Below, one piece after another: positions 1 to 7,777 of a stretch of 64,000 nucleotides of DNA. The translations under genes and the position numbers were made by a program. The first letter of the stretch is position 1, and each line of letters starts with the position of its first letter. The notes below the pieces were generated by a model. That model did no database searches, was not told the DNA's origin, and was given only the letters and a program-made list of their open reading frames with translations. The stretch comes from Streptomyces radicis. Its GTDB lineage: Bacteria; Actinomycetota; Actinomycetes; Streptomycetales; Streptomycetaceae. The stretch spans positions 1-64,000 of the forward strand of contig NZ_RBDY01000017.1 in NCBI RefSeq assembly GCF_003626575.1, written 5' to 3'.

Positions 1-1
1 G

Positions 2-277
2 GTCCGTGGTGCCATCGGTGCTGTCGTGCTGGTGGACACGCGGCGTCTGGCGGACTGTTTTCCGGCGGTGGACTACTTCGAGAACAGCGGTCTGCCGTTC
101 GTGATCGCGCTCAACGGCTTCGACGGCCACCAGCCGTACTCGCCCGAGGAGGTGCGCGAGGCGTTGCAGATCGGGCCCGACGCCCCGATCATCACGACCG
201 ACGCGCGCCAGCGCCAGGAGGCCAAGAGCACCCTGATCACCCTGGTCGAGCACGCCCTGATGGCCCGCCTGCGCTGA
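2..277 (+). CDS. Conservon GTP-binding protein CvnD-like, C-terminal part
   Basis: The window opens inside this frame, which is open from base 2 (residues RGAIGAVVLVDTRRL) to a TGA at 275-277, about 91 codons. The sequence matches the C-terminal half of the small Ras/MglA-like GTPases encoded last in Streptomyces conservons. The VVLVDTRRL strand, the ENSGLPFVIALNGFDG segment holding the N-x-F-D base-recognition region, and a closing LVEHAL helix are all visible. In the family the protein works with a membrane sensor kinase, a roadblock protein and a DUF742 protein; those genes would lie to the left of the window. The Walker A region is outside the window, so nucleotide binding cannot be judged here. 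Confidence 0.85.
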   Translation, partial: VRGAIGAVVLVDTRRLADCFPAVDYFENSGLPFVIALNGFDGHQPYSPEEVREALQIGPDAPIITTDARQRQEAKSTLITLVEHALMARLR

Positions 278-342
278 GCCCTCCGCGAACGGCCTTCCGG
301 ACCCGGCACCGCCCGGATTCCGGAAGGCCACGCTCATACGCC

Positions 343-348
343 TAGGCT
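343..348 (+). promoter_or_regulatory. -10 element of leaderless promoter
   Basis: TAGGCT ends six bases before GTG 355 of the FAH-family gene. A hexamer of TANNNT form at this distance is the usual sign of a leaderless actinobacterial mRNA. No Shine-Dalgarno sequence precedes the gene. Confidence 0.55.
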
Positions 349-354
349 GTGGCC

Positions 355-1137
355 GTGCGCATCGCCAGATTCTCCATCGACGGGACCGTCGGCTTCGGCG
401 TGCTCGAAGCCGCGCCGTCCGAGGGCGAGGAGCCCGTCCTCGACATCATCAGGGGCCACCCCTTCGCCGAGTTCGAGCGCTCGGGCCGCCGCGTCCCGCT
501 GAGCAAGGTGCGGCTGCTGCCGCCCGTGCTGCCGAGCAAGGTCGTGGCCATCGGCCGGAACTACACCGAGCACGCCAGGGAGCTGGGCAACGAAGTCCCC
601 GACGTCCCCGTGACGTTCTTCAAGCCCTCCACCTCCGTGATCGGCCAGGGCGACGACATCGTCTACCCCAGGATCTCGTCGGACGTCCACCACGAGGCCG
701 AGCTGGCCGTCGTCATCGGCCGCCTGTGCCGCGACGTGCCACGCGAGCGGGCGCGCGAGGTCATCCTCGGCTACACGTGCGCCAACGACGTGACCGCGCG
801 CGACGTCCAGCGCCGCGAGGGCCAGTGGGCGCGCGCCAAGGGGTTCGACACCTCGTGCCCGCTCGGCCCCTGGATCGAGACCGACCTCGACCCCTCGGAC
901 CTCGCCATCATGTGCACGGTCAACGGCGAGCAGCGGCAGCTCGGCCGCACCGGCGAGATGGTGCGCTCCGTGGAGGACCTGATCGTGCACATCACCGAGT
1001 CGATGACACTGCTGCCCCAGGACGTCATCCTCACGGGCACCCCGGCGGGCGTCGGCCCGCTGCACGTCGGCGACCGGGTCGCCGTCACCATCGAAGGCAT
1101 CGGCACTCTCACCAACAAGGTAGTCAAGCGTGACTAG
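355..1137 (+). CDS. Fumarylacetoacetate hydrolase family protein
   Basis: This encodes about 260 aa of the FAH superfamily, whose metal-dependent enzymes cleave or decarboxylate small oxo-acids; the substrate here is unknown. The catalytic core is clear: GRNYTEHARELGNEVP near residue 65, FKPSTSVIG, the metal-binding H-x-E-x-E in HHEAELAVVIG, and the ILTGTPAGVGPL loop near the end. A TAGGCT -10 element at 343-348 lies six bases before GTG 355, the spacing of a leaderless transcript. That favours VRIARFSIDG as the N-terminus over the earlier in-frame GTG at 349. The stop overlaps the gltX start by 8 bases, so the two are cotranscribed and probably translationally coupled. Confidence 0.92.
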   Translation: MRIARFSIDGTVGFGVLEAAPSEGEEPVLDIIRGHPFAEFERSGRRVPLSKVRLLPPVLPSKVVAIGRNYTEHARELGNEVPDVPVTFFKPSTSVIGQGDDIVYPRISSDVHHEAELAVVIGRLCRDVPRERAREVILGYTCANDVTARDVQRREGQWARAKGFDTSCPLGPWIETDLDPSDLAIMCTVNGEQRQLGRTGEMVRSVEDLIVHITESMTLLPQDVILTGTPAGVGPLHVGDRVAVTIEGIGTLTNKVVKRD

Positions 1138-2614
1138 CCCCTCTCCCGTCCGCGTCCGTTTCTGCCCCTCGCCGACCGGCAACCCCCATGTCGGCCTGGT
1201 GCGCACCGCCCTGTTCAACTGGGCGTACGCCCGCCACCACGGCGGCACCATGGTCTTCCGCATCGAGGACACCGATGTGGCCCGCGACTCCGAGGAGTCC
1301 TACCAGGCGCTGCTCGACTCCATGCGCTGGCTCGGCCTGAGCTGGGACGAGGGCCCTGAGGTCGGCGGGCCGTTCGCGCCGTACCGGCAGTCGCTGCGGA
1401 CGGACATCTACGCCGACGTCGCCGCGAGGCTGCTCGCGGCGGGCCACGCGTACCGGTGCTACTGCACCCAGGAGGAGCTCGAGGCCGCAAGGGAGGCCGC
1501 CAGGCGGTCCGGACGCCCGTCGGGGTACGCGGGCACCTGCCGCACGCTGTCGGAGGCGCAGATCGCCGCGCACGAGGCCGAGGGGCGGACGTTCGTCGTC
1601 CGCTTCCGGATGCCGGACGAGCCGATCGCGTTCACCGATCTGGTGCGCGGCGAGCTGACGTTCGCGCCGGAGAACGTTCCCGACTACGGCATCGTCCGCT
1701 CCACGGGAGCGCCGCTCTACACCCTGGTGAACCCGGTCGACGACGCGCTGATGGGCATCACGCACGTGCTGCGCGGCGAGGACCTGCTCTCCTCGACGCC
1801 CCGCCAGATCGCCCTCTACCGCGCGCTCGCCGACATCGGCGTCGGCGACGGCGCGGTCCCGGCGTTCGGTCATCTGCCGTATGTGCTGGGCGAGGGCACC
1901 AAGAAGCTCTCCAAGCGCGACCCCGAGTCCTCGCTCAACCTGTACCGCGAGCGCGGCTTCCTGCCCGAGGGCCTGCTCAACTACCTTGCGCTGCTCGGCT
2001 GGTCGATCGCCGAGGACCGGGACATCTTCTCGCTCGACGAGATGGTCGAGGCGTTCGACATCGCCGCGGTCAACGCCAACCCCGCGCGCTTCGACCTCAA
2101 GAAGGCCGAGGCGATCAACGCCACCCACATCCGCGAGCGGCTGTCCGTCGACGCGTTCGTCGAGGCGTGCCAGCCCTGGCTGCGCGCCCCGCACGCGCCC
2201 TGGAAGCCGGAGGCGTACGACCCGGCGGCCTTCGCGGCGCTCGCGCCGCTGGCCCAGACGCGGGTCACGGTGCTCTCCGACATCACGGACAACGTCGACT
2301 TCCTGTTCCTCGACGAGCCCGTCGACGACGAGGCGTCCTGGAACAAGGCGATGAAGCCGGGCGCCGAGGCGCTGCTCGCCACCGCGCGGGCCGGGCTCGC
2401 GGACGTGGCGGAGTGGGCGGCGGAGCCGCTGAAGGCGGCGGTGCTCGCGGCGGGCGAGGCGCACGGCCTGAAGCTCGGCAAGGCCCAGGCCCCCGTCCGG
2501 GTCGCCGTGACGGGCCGCACGGTGGGCCTGCCGCTCTTCGAGTCCCTGGAAGTCCTGGGCCGGGAACGCACCTTGTCCCGCGTCGACGCGGCGCTTGCGC
2601 GGCTGGGGGCGTGA
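1130..2614 (+). CDS. gltX: Glutamyl-tRNA synthetase
   Basis: This 494-aa class I synthetase charges tRNA-Glu with glutamate. The HIGH signature appears as SPTGNPHVGLVRTALFNWAY at residues 11-30 and the KMSKS loop as KKLSKRD near residue 260. LRGEDLLSSTPRQIALY is the conserved segment between them, and the C-terminal all-helical anticodon-binding domain is complete. The length is normal for a bacterial GluRS. It starts at a GTG eight bases inside the upstream FAH gene. A tRNA cluster containing two tRNA-Glu genes follows 150 bp downstream. Many actinobacteria lack GlnRS and use GluRS plus GatCAB for tRNA-Gln; that is family knowledge and is not shown here. Confidence 0.97.
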   Translation: MTSPSPVRVRFCPSPTGNPHVGLVRTALFNWAYARHHGGTMVFRIEDTDVARDSEESYQALLDSMRWLGLSWDEGPEVGGPFAPYRQSLRTDIYADVAARLLAAGHAYRCYCTQEELEAAREAARRSGRPSGYAGTCRTLSEAQIAAHEAEGRTFVVRFRMPDEPIAFTDLVRGELTFAPENVPDYGIVRSTGAPLYTLVNPVDDALMGITHVLRGEDLLSSTPRQIALYRALADIGVGDGAVPAFGHLPYVLGEGTKKLSKRDPESSLNLYRERGFLPEGLLNYLALLGWSIAEDRDIFSLDEMVEAFDIAAVNANPARFDLKKAEAINATHIRERLSVDAFVEACQPWLRAPHAPWKPEAYDPAAFAALAPLAQTRVTVLSDITDNVDFLFLDEPVDDEASWNKAMKPGAEALLATARAGLADVAEWAAEPLKAAVLAAGEAHGLKLGKAQAPVRVAVTGRTVGLPLFESLEVLGRERTLSRVDAALARLGA

Positions 2615-2646
2615 GGACGGCCCGGCGGCCCGGCGCGGATCTCGTT

Positions 2647-2675
2647 TTGGGGCACCGTTCTCGATCGGGTATTGT
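2647..2675 (+). promoter_or_regulatory. Promoter of the tRNA cluster
   Basis: TTGGGG at 2647-2652 and TATTGT at 2670-2675 are separated by exactly 17 bases, a vegetative-type promoter about 90 bases before tRNA-Gln. It probably drives all three tRNAs. Confidence 0.55.
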
Positions 2676-2765
2676 TTGGCCCGTCGCCGAGGCGGGACAC
2701 CGGAGAGCCACTCCGAGCCGCCGGGTGATCACCTGAGCGATACCCCTCCTGGGGTTGCGTTTTGG

Positions 2766-2837
2766 TGGGGTATGGTGTAATTGGCAGCACGACTGATTCT
2801 GGTTCAGTTAGTCTAGGTTCGAGTCCTGGTACCCCAG
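2766..2837 (+). tRNA. tRNA-Gln (CTG anticodon)
   Basis: This is a 72-base cloverleaf. The acceptor strands TGGGGTA and TACCCCA pair with a G discriminator. The anticodon stem ACTGA/TCAGT encloses the loop TTCTGGT with anticodon CTG, reading CAG. The T-loop GGTTCGAGTCC is standard. The 3' CCA is not encoded. It is the first member of a three-tRNA cluster. Confidence 0.95.
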
Positions 2838-2858
2838 CACGGTCTTTCAGTAGATCGA

Positions 2859-2931
2859 GCCCCCGTTGTGTAGCGGCCTAGCACGCTGCCCTCTCAAGGC
2901 AGTAGCGCCGGTTCGAATCCGGTCGGGGGTA
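2859..2931 (+). tRNA. tRNA-Glu (CTC anticodon), copy 1
   Basis: This is a 73-base cloverleaf with acceptor arms GCCCCCG/CGGGGGT, anticodon loop containing CTC (reads GAG), and T-arm GGTTCGAATCC. CCA is not encoded. It is identical to the second copy 25 bases downstream. Confidence 0.95.
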
Positions 2932-2956
2932 CGGATCCACAAGTGGATCTTGGCAA

Positions 2957-3029
2957 GCCCCCGTTGTGTAGCGGCCTAGCACGCTGCCCTCTCAAGGCAG
3001 TAGCGCCGGTTCGAATCCGGTCGGGGGTA
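2957..3029 (+). tRNA. tRNA-Glu (CTC anticodon), copy 2
   Basis: This is a perfect repeat of the 73-base tRNA-Glu at 2859-2931. The 25-base spacer between them contains GATCCAC/GTGGATC, a small self-complementary element likely to form a hairpin in the precursor. It is followed by a strong terminator. Confidence 0.95.
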
Positions 3030-3050
3030 CACGATCGGACGCAGGTCAGC

Positions 3051-3077
3051 AGGGCCCCCGCCTCGGCGAGGGGCCCT
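3051..3077 (+). terminator. Rho-independent-like terminator of tRNA cluster
   Basis: AGGGCCCC (3051-3058) pairs with GGGGCCCT (3070-3077), and the intervening CGCC/GGCG extends the stem to about 12 bp with one bulged A. As in many high-GC actinobacteria, there is only a short T tract after it. Confidence 0.75.
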
Positions 3078-3120
3078 TTGCCATGGGGGCGTCGGGCGCT
3101 CTCGCCCTCAGTCCCCGGCC

Positions 3121-3768
3121 TCAGTCCCCGGCCTCCGCGTCGATCCTGAACACCCGGCCCGCCTCGTTCGCCTGGGCCAGCCGCCGGAGGTTGAGCAGGA
3201 CCGGCTCGTACAGCACGGTGAGCGCCACGGCCGCCTCGAGCTGTGTCGTGGACGCCTCGAACTCGTCGATCACCGCGAGCTCGTGCTCGGCGATGTCCGC
3301 GGCGACCCGGCCGTAGGGCATCACATCCTCGACCGAGGCCGGGTAGCCGAGCCGCACGAGCGCCGCGAGCGCGGCCACCAGCGCCTGGTGCGCGGGATTC
3401 CCGGGGACGGCCCGCCACCCCAGGCGGCGCTGGACCTCGTCGGCCGTCTCCCTCGCCCTGGCGGTCGCGTGGTCGTCATCGTCCGGCGCGGGGCCGTGCG
3501 GCAGGGCCGTGACCACCTCGCCGAGCCGGTCGAACTGGCCTGCCGACTCGTCGTCGACGGCCGCGAGCACGCGCCGCGCGGTGGCCACGGGGACGCGGCC
3601 GACCTGTACCAACGCCCGTACCAGGCGCAGTCTCCTCAGGTGCTCCTCGTCGTACTCGGCCTGGGTGGCGCTCACGCGCGCGCCCGCGGGCAGCAGCCCC
3701 TCCCGCAGGTAGTACTTGATCGTCGCGGGTGAGACGCCGCTGCGCCTGCTCAGCTCCGCCAGCCGCAT
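3121..3768 (-). CDS. MerR family transcriptional regulator
   Basis: This 215-aa protein begins with the MerR winged HTH: RLAELSRRSGVSPATIKYYLREGLLPAG at the N-terminus, then the EEHLRRLRLVRALVQVGRVPV helix. The C-terminal 140 residues form an effector region with no cysteine pattern for metal sensing, so a small-molecule or orphan function is likely. It reads divergently from the DUF4188 gene, and two palindromes lie between the two starts. Autoregulation together with control of the DUF4188 gene is the natural inference. The last codons lie in a tandem repeat (CTCAGTCCCCGGC twice), so the C-terminus may vary among relatives. Confidence 0.9.
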   Translation of the reverse strand: MRLAELSRRSGVSPATIKYYLREGLLPAGARVSATQAEYDEEHLRRLRLVRALVQVGRVPVATARRVLAAVDDESAGQFDRLGEVVTALPHGPAPDDDDHATARARETADEVQRRLGWRAVPGNPAHQALVAALAALVRLGYPASVEDVMPYGRVAADIAEHELAVIDEFEASTTQLEAAVALTVLYEPVLLNLRRLAQANEAGRVFRIDAEAGD

Positions 3769-3797
3769 GGTCGGCCGACCCCCTTGCGTTTGTCATT

Positions 3798-3837
3798 GGA
3801 GAGTGGCACTATCCAATCATGGATAGCGGCACTATCC
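3798..3837. promoter_or_regulatory. Twin 17-bp palindromic operators between MerR and DUF4188 genes
   Basis: Two near-perfect copies of GGATAGTGNCACTATCC occur at 3798-3814 (GGAGAGTGGCACTATCC) and 3821-3837 (GGATAGCGGCACTATCC). Each has one mismatch between arms, and the centres are 23 bp apart, roughly two helical turns. Their position between two divergent starts suggests the binding site of the neighbouring MerR protein; this is inferred. Confidence 0.65.
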
Positions 3838-3872
3838 AAGGTGAAGTGCCCATGGACGCACGGAGGTCGACA

Positions 3873-4379
3873 GTGGCGGCGAAGATCATCGAGGGGCGGA
3901 TGACGGCGGCGTGGGACCGGGAGGTGACCGTCTTCCTGATCGGCATGCGGTTGAACAGCTTTGTGAGGATCCGGCAGTGGTGGCCGGTCTTCACGGCGAT
4001 GCCGCGGATGCTGCGCGAGCAGTCGCGGGACGAGGACAGCGGGATGCTGGGATACCGGCTGCTGTGGGGAGGGCCCAGGCTGGCGTACCTCGTGCAGTAC
4101 TGGTCGTCCCCCGAGGCGTTGCACGCGTACGCCTCGGCCTCCGACAAGGCGCACAGTCCCGCGTGGGCCGCTTTCAACCGCCGGGTGCGGGAGGGCGGCA
4201 GAGCGGTGGGGACCTGGCACGAGACCTATGTGGTCCCCGCGGGGGCGCACGAGGCGGTCTACACGAACATGCCGGCGTTCGGCCTGGCCGCGGCCACCGA
4301 GGTGGTGCCGGTGGGGCGCAGGGGCGAGCGCGCCGCCGACCGGCTCGCGAAGCGCCCCGGGGTCAGCCGTTCCGCTTGA
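3873..4379 (+). CDS. DUF4188 domain-containing protein
   Basis: This 168-aa protein belongs to DUF4188, a family of uncharacterised proteins related to small haem- or monooxygenase-like barrels. The family signatures FLIGMRLNSFVRIRQWWPVF, MPRMLREQ and LVQYWSSPEALHAYA are present. I chose GTG 3873 because GGAGG lies six bases upstream at 3862-3866. The earlier ATGs at 3819 and 3852 fall inside or just after the operator and lack a ribosome-binding site. It is paired with the divergent MerR regulator. Its stop overlaps the end of convergent ndgR by 17 bases. The biochemical role is unknown. Confidence 0.88.
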   Translation: MAAKIIEGRMTAAWDREVTVFLIGMRLNSFVRIRQWWPVFTAMPRMLREQSRDEDSGMLGYRLLWGGPRLAYLVQYWSSPEALHAYASASDKAHSPAWAAFNRRVREGGRAVGTWHETYVVPAGAHEAVYTNMPAFGLAAATEVVPVGRRGERAADRLAKRPGVSRSA

Positions 4380-5091
4380 GGGCCTCGGTGAGGCGCGCGG
4401 CGGCGTCGAGCAGCGCCTGGGCGTGCATCCGGCCCGGGTGGCGCGTGAGCCGCTCGATCGGCCCGGAGACGGAGACGGCGGCCACCACGCGGTTGGACGG
4501 GCCGCGCACGGGGGCCGAGACGGAGGCCACGCCCGGCTCGCGCTCGCCGATCGACTGGGCCCAGCCGCGCCGCCTGACGCCCGAGAGCGCGGTGGCGGTG
4601 AAGCGGGCGCCCTGGAGGCCGTGGTGCAGCCGCTCGGGCTCCTCCCAGGCCAGCAGGATCTGGGCGGCCGACCCGGCCTTCATCGGCAGCGTCGAGCCCA
4701 CCGGCACGGTGTCCCGCAGCCCCGAGAGCCGCTCCGCGGCGGCCACGCAGATCCTCATGTCCCCCTGGCGCCGGTAGAGCTGGGCGCTCTCGCCCGTCAC
4801 GTCGCGTAGCTGGGTGAGCACGGGACCCGCCGCGGCCAGCAGGCGGTCCTCGCCCGCCGCGGCGGCCAGCTCGGCCAGGCGCGGCCCCAGCACGAACCTC
4901 CCCTGCATGTCCCGGGCCAGCAGCCGGTGGTACTCGAGCGCCACCGCCATGCGGTGCGCCGTGGGCCGCGCCAGGCCTGTCGCCCCGACCAGCCCGGCCA
5001 GCGTGGCCGGCCCTGACTCCAGAGCCCCCAGTACCAGGGCCGCCTTGTCGAGTACCCCCACGCCACTGGAGTCGCCGCTAGAGTTGTCCAT
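4363..5091 (-). CDS. ndgR: IclR-family regulator NdgR
   Basis: This 242-aa IclR-family regulator has an N-terminal HTH (LVGATGLARPTAHRMAVALE) and a C-terminal effector domain (VPVGSTLPMKAGSAAQILLA). It closely matches NdgR of S. coelicolor, which controls leucine and other amino-acid genes and affects quorum-type and antibiotic responses. The place matches too: it is divergent from leuC. I chose ATG 5091 because MDNSSG followed by VGVLDKAALVL fits the family N-terminus; an in-frame start 7 codons upstream is possible. A GAATAT -10-like hexamer sits six bases before this ATG, so the mRNA may be leaderless, and the palindrome at 5104-5124 would then cover its promoter. Confidence 0.95.
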   Translation of the reverse strand: MDNSSGDSSGVGVLDKAALVLGALESGPATLAGLVGATGLARPTAHRMAVALEYHRLLARDMQGRFVLGPRLAELAAAAGEDRLLAAAGPVLTQLRDVTGESAQLYRRQGDMRICVAAAERLSGLRDTVPVGSTLPMKAGSAAQILLAWEEPERLHHGLQGARFTATALSGVRRRGWAQSIGEREPGVASVSAPVRGPSNRVVAAVSVSGPIERLTRHPGRMHAQALLDAAARLTEALKRNG

Positions 5092-5103
5092 GCAACGATA
5101 TTC

Positions 5104-5124
5104 GCGTCTCACACTGTGAAACGC
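5104..5124. promoter_or_regulatory. Palindromic operator between ndgR and leuC
   Basis: Arms GCGTCTCACA (5104-5113) and TGTGAAACGC (5115-5124) are complementary at 9 of 10 positions around a central C. The site is 12 bases from the ndgR start and about 125 from leuC. IclR proteins typically bind such TTTCAC/GTGAAA palindromes, so this is the best candidate NdgR site. Confidence 0.6.
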
Positions 5125-5248
5125 AAGTTCAATGTGGTGGGGAAGCCGTCAGGCTGGGTCACGGGTCCGCGCGCGGCCCGGCCACCGTCCGGTGCGAGGG
5201 GAGCGGATGGCGGCCACATCACCAGCGGCGAAGCCGGAAGGAAATGCG

Positions 5249-6673
5249 ATGGGACGGACACTGGCGGAGAAAGTCTGGGACGACCATGTCGTCCGGCGGG
5301 CCGAGGGCGAGCCCGATCTGCTGTACATCGATCTCCACCTGGTGCACGAGGTGACCAGTCCGCAGGCGTTCGACGGGCTGCGCAAGAGCGGGCGCACCGT
5401 GCGGCGCACGGACCTCACCATCGCCACCGAGGACCACAACACCCCGACGCTGGACATCGACAAGCCGATCGCCGACCCCGTCTCGCGCACGCAGTTGGAG
5501 ACCCTGCGAAAGAACTGCGCGGAGTTCGGCGTCCGGCTGCACTCCCTCGGCGACGACGAGCAGGGCGTGGTGCACGTGGTGGGCCCGCAGCTCGGCCTGA
5601 CCCAGCCGGGCACCACCGTGGTCTGCGGGGACAGCCACACCTCGACCCACGGGGCGTTCGGCGCGCTGGCGTTCGGCATCGGCACCAGCCAGGTCGAGCA
5701 CGTGCTGGCCACCCAGACGCTGCCCATGGCGCCGTTCCGCACGATGGCGGTCACGGTGCTCGGCGAGCTGCCCGACGGCGTCACGGCCAAGGACCTGATC
5801 CTGGCGATCATCGCGCGGATCGGCACCGGCGGCGGCCAGGGCTATGTGATCGAATACCGCGGCGAGGCCGTCGAGAAGCTCTCGATGGAGGCCCGGATGA
5901 CCATGTGCAACATGTCGATCGAGGCCGGTGCCCGGGCCGGGATGGTCGCCCCTGACGAGACGACGTTCGCGTATCTGAAGGGCCGCCCGCACGCCCCTGA
6001 GGGCGCGGAGTGGGACGAGGCCGTGGCGTACTGGAGGACGCTGCGCACCGACGACGACGCCGTCTTCGACCACGAGGTGGTCATCGACGCCGCCGAGCTC
6101 GCGCCGTTCGTCACGTGGGGCACCAACCCAGGCCAGGGCGCGCCGCTGTCCGCCGCGGTGCCCGACCCCGCGTCGTACGCCGACCCGAGCGAGCGGCTCG
6201 CCGCCGAGAAGGCCCTGGAGTACATGGGTCTGGAGCCGGGGCGCAGGCTGCGCGACATCGCGATCGACACCGTCTTCGTCGGCTCGTGCACCAACGGCCG
6301 GATCGAGGACCTGCGCTCGGCCGCCGCCGTGCTCGACGGCCGCCGCGTCGCCGACGGCGTGCGGATGCTCGTGGTGCCGGGCTCGGTCCGCGTCGCGCTC
6401 CAGGCGGTGGCCGAGGGCCTGGACAAGGTGTTCACCGCCGCGGGCGCCGAGTGGCGTCACGCGGGCTGCTCGATGTGTCTCGGGATGAACCCCGACCAGC
6501 TCTCCCCCGGGGAGCGCTGCGCGTCCACGTCCAACCGCAACTTCGAGGGCAGGCAGGGCAAGGGCGGCCGCACGCACCTGGTCTCGCCTCAGGTCGCCGC
6601 CGCGAGCGCGGTCACCGGCCGCCTCGCGTCCCCGGCCGACCTGGCCGCCGTTCCGACCCCCGCGGAGGTCTGA
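5249..6673 (+). CDS. leuC: 3-isopropylmalate dehydratase large subunit
   Basis: This 474-aa aconitase-family subunit isomerises 2-isopropylmalate to 3-isopropylmalate in leucine synthesis, together with LeuD. Ligands for the 4Fe-4S cluster are visible in VGSCTNGR and in CSMCLGMN. The substrate and catalytic segments CGDSHTSTHGAFGALAFGIG and SNRNFEGRQG are intact. ATG 5249 (MGRTLAEKVWDDHVV) fits the family N-terminus and follows GGAAGGAAA; the frame is open further upstream but does not look coding there. It sits three bases before leuD and opposite ndgR, whose product probably activates it. Confidence 0.97.
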   Translation: MGRTLAEKVWDDHVVRRAEGEPDLLYIDLHLVHEVTSPQAFDGLRKSGRTVRRTDLTIATEDHNTPTLDIDKPIADPVSRTQLETLRKNCAEFGVRLHSLGDDEQGVVHVVGPQLGLTQPGTTVVCGDSHTSTHGAFGALAFGIGTSQVEHVLATQTLPMAPFRTMAVTVLGELPDGVTAKDLILAIIARIGTGGGQGYVIEYRGEAVEKLSMEARMTMCNMSIEAGARAGMVAPDETTFAYLKGRPHAPEGAEWDEAVAYWRTLRTDDDAVFDHEVVIDAAELAPFVTWGTNPGQGAPLSAAVPDPASYADPSERLAAEKALEYMGLEPGRRLRDIAIDTVFVGSCTNGRIEDLRSAAAVLDGRRVADGVRMLVVPGSVRVALQAVAEGLDKVFTAAGAEWRHAGCSMCLGMNPDQLSPGERCASTSNRNFEGRQGKGGRTHLVSPQVAAASAVTGRLASPADLAAVPTPAEV

Positions 6674-6676
6674 GTC

Positions 6677-7273
6677 ATGGAAGCCTTCACCACGCACACG
6701 GGGCGGGCCGTTCCGCTGCGCCGCTCCAACGTCGACACCGACCAGATCATCCCGGCCCACTGGCTCAAGAAGGTCACCAGGGACGGCTTCGAGGACGGCC
6801 TGTTCGAGGCGTGGCGCAAGGACCCGGAGTTCGCGCTCAACCGCCCCGCGCACCGCGGCGCCACCGTGCTGATCGCGGGCCCCGACTTCGGCACCGGCTC
6901 ATCCCGCGAGCACGCCGTGTGGGCCTTGCAGAACTACGGCTTCAAGGCCGTCATCTCCCCGCGCTTCGCCGACATCTTCCGCGGCAACTCCCTGAAGAAC
7001 GGCCTGCTGACCGTCATGCTCCCGCAGGAGACGGTCGAGGAGCTGTGGCAGCGCGTCGAGGCCGACCCCGATGTCGAGATCACGGTCGACCTCGTCGCGC
7101 GCGAAGTCCGCGCCGAGGACGTCACGGCGCCCTTCGAGCTCGACGAGAACGCCCGCTGGCGACTGCTCGAAGGACTCGACGACATCAGCATCACCCTCAA
7201 GAACGAGGACGCGATCGCGGAGTTCGAGACGCGTCGCCCGACCCACAAGCCCCTTACGACACAGGTCAGTTGA
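6677..7273 (+). CDS. leuD: 3-isopropylmalate dehydratase small subunit
   Basis: This 198-aa swivel-domain subunit partners LeuC. It carries VPLRRSNVDTDQIIPAHWLK near the N-terminus and the GPDFGTGSSREHAVWAL active-site loop near residue 75. The length is standard. Its ribosome-binding site GGAGG lies inside the end of leuC, so the pair is coupled. A strong hairpin terminator follows 11 bases after the stop. Confidence 0.97.
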   Translation: MEAFTTHTGRAVPLRRSNVDTDQIIPAHWLKKVTRDGFEDGLFEAWRKDPEFALNRPAHRGATVLIAGPDFGTGSSREHAVWALQNYGFKAVISPRFADIFRGNSLKNGLLTVMLPQETVEELWQRVEADPDVEITVDLVAREVRAEDVTAPFELDENARWRLLEGLDDISITLKNEDAIAEFETRRPTHKPLTTQVS

Positions 7274-7284
7274 CCCTCTGTCAT

Positions 7285-7320
7285 CAGATGCCCCCACCGG
7301 CTCGCCGGTGGGGGCATCTG
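7285..7320 (+). terminator. Terminator after leuCD
   Basis: A perfect 16-bp stem (CAGATGCCCCCACCGG with CCGGTGGGGGCATCTG) closes a CTCG loop. It has little trailing T, as is usual in this GC-rich genome. Confidence 0.85.
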
Positions 7321-7397
7321 TGCTGACACCCCATCACGACACGGGCGTTGGGGGGCTTAGGGGGCGATACCAGTCCCAAGGTGGCACAATCGGCCGC

Positions 7398-7652
7398 ATG
7401 GAACGCGACGGTCAACTCGAACTCTACGACCGCGTGGCCGCTCGACTGAGGGACGCGCACCGGACGGTGCGAGCCCTGCAAGTGCCTGAGGACGTACGGC
7501 AGGCCCTCACCCGGAAGCTGCTGATCATCACCGCGGCCACCAAGCACGACCTGCCTGGCGCCGCCCGCCGTCTGGACCGGCTGATGGAGGACGTTGACGC
7601 GGGGCGGCTGCCGGTCGGGGGCCAGAGCGGCGACCGTGACGGATCTCCGTGA
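7398..7652 (+). CDS. Small conserved hypothetical protein upstream of hupS
   Basis: This 84-aa mostly helical protein starts MERDGQLELYDRVAARLRDA. It has alternating charged residues, no cysteines and no membrane segment. A CACAAT hexamer at 7385-7390 lies seven bases before ATG 7398, so it is probably leaderless. I recall a small ORF at the same position beside hupS in other streptomycetes, which argues for a real gene, but I know no function. It is separated from hupS by 125 bp carrying an independent promoter. Confidence 0.75.
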   Translation: MERDGQLELYDRVAARLRDAHRTVRALQVPEDVRQALTRKLLIITAATKHDLPGAARRLDRLMEDVDAGRLPVGGQSGDRDGSP

Positions 7653-7697
7653 TGGTCGAGTTCGTTGCGACACAAGGGTGATTCGCCCGTTTCGCGT

Positions 7698-7726
7698 TTG
7701 ATTTGCGGAATATATCTGCCTAACGT
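7698..7726 (+). promoter_or_regulatory. hupS promoter
   Basis: TTGATT (7698-7703) and TAACGT (7721-7726) are spaced by 17 bases, within a locally AT-rich stretch (GGAATATATCTG). The leader to GTG 7778 is about 45 bases and ends with the ribosome-binding site GGGGAAG. Confidence 0.6.
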
Positions 7727-7777
7727 GCGAAAAAGCTTGAACACATTCGTTCCAGCAAGGTCTGCGAAGGGGAAGAC

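Noticed and set aside
2859..3029. Two identical 73-base repeats considered as a mobile-element or att duplication.
   Set aside because: Both are complete tRNA-Glu genes; tandem tRNA-Glu copies are normal and no integrase lies nearby.
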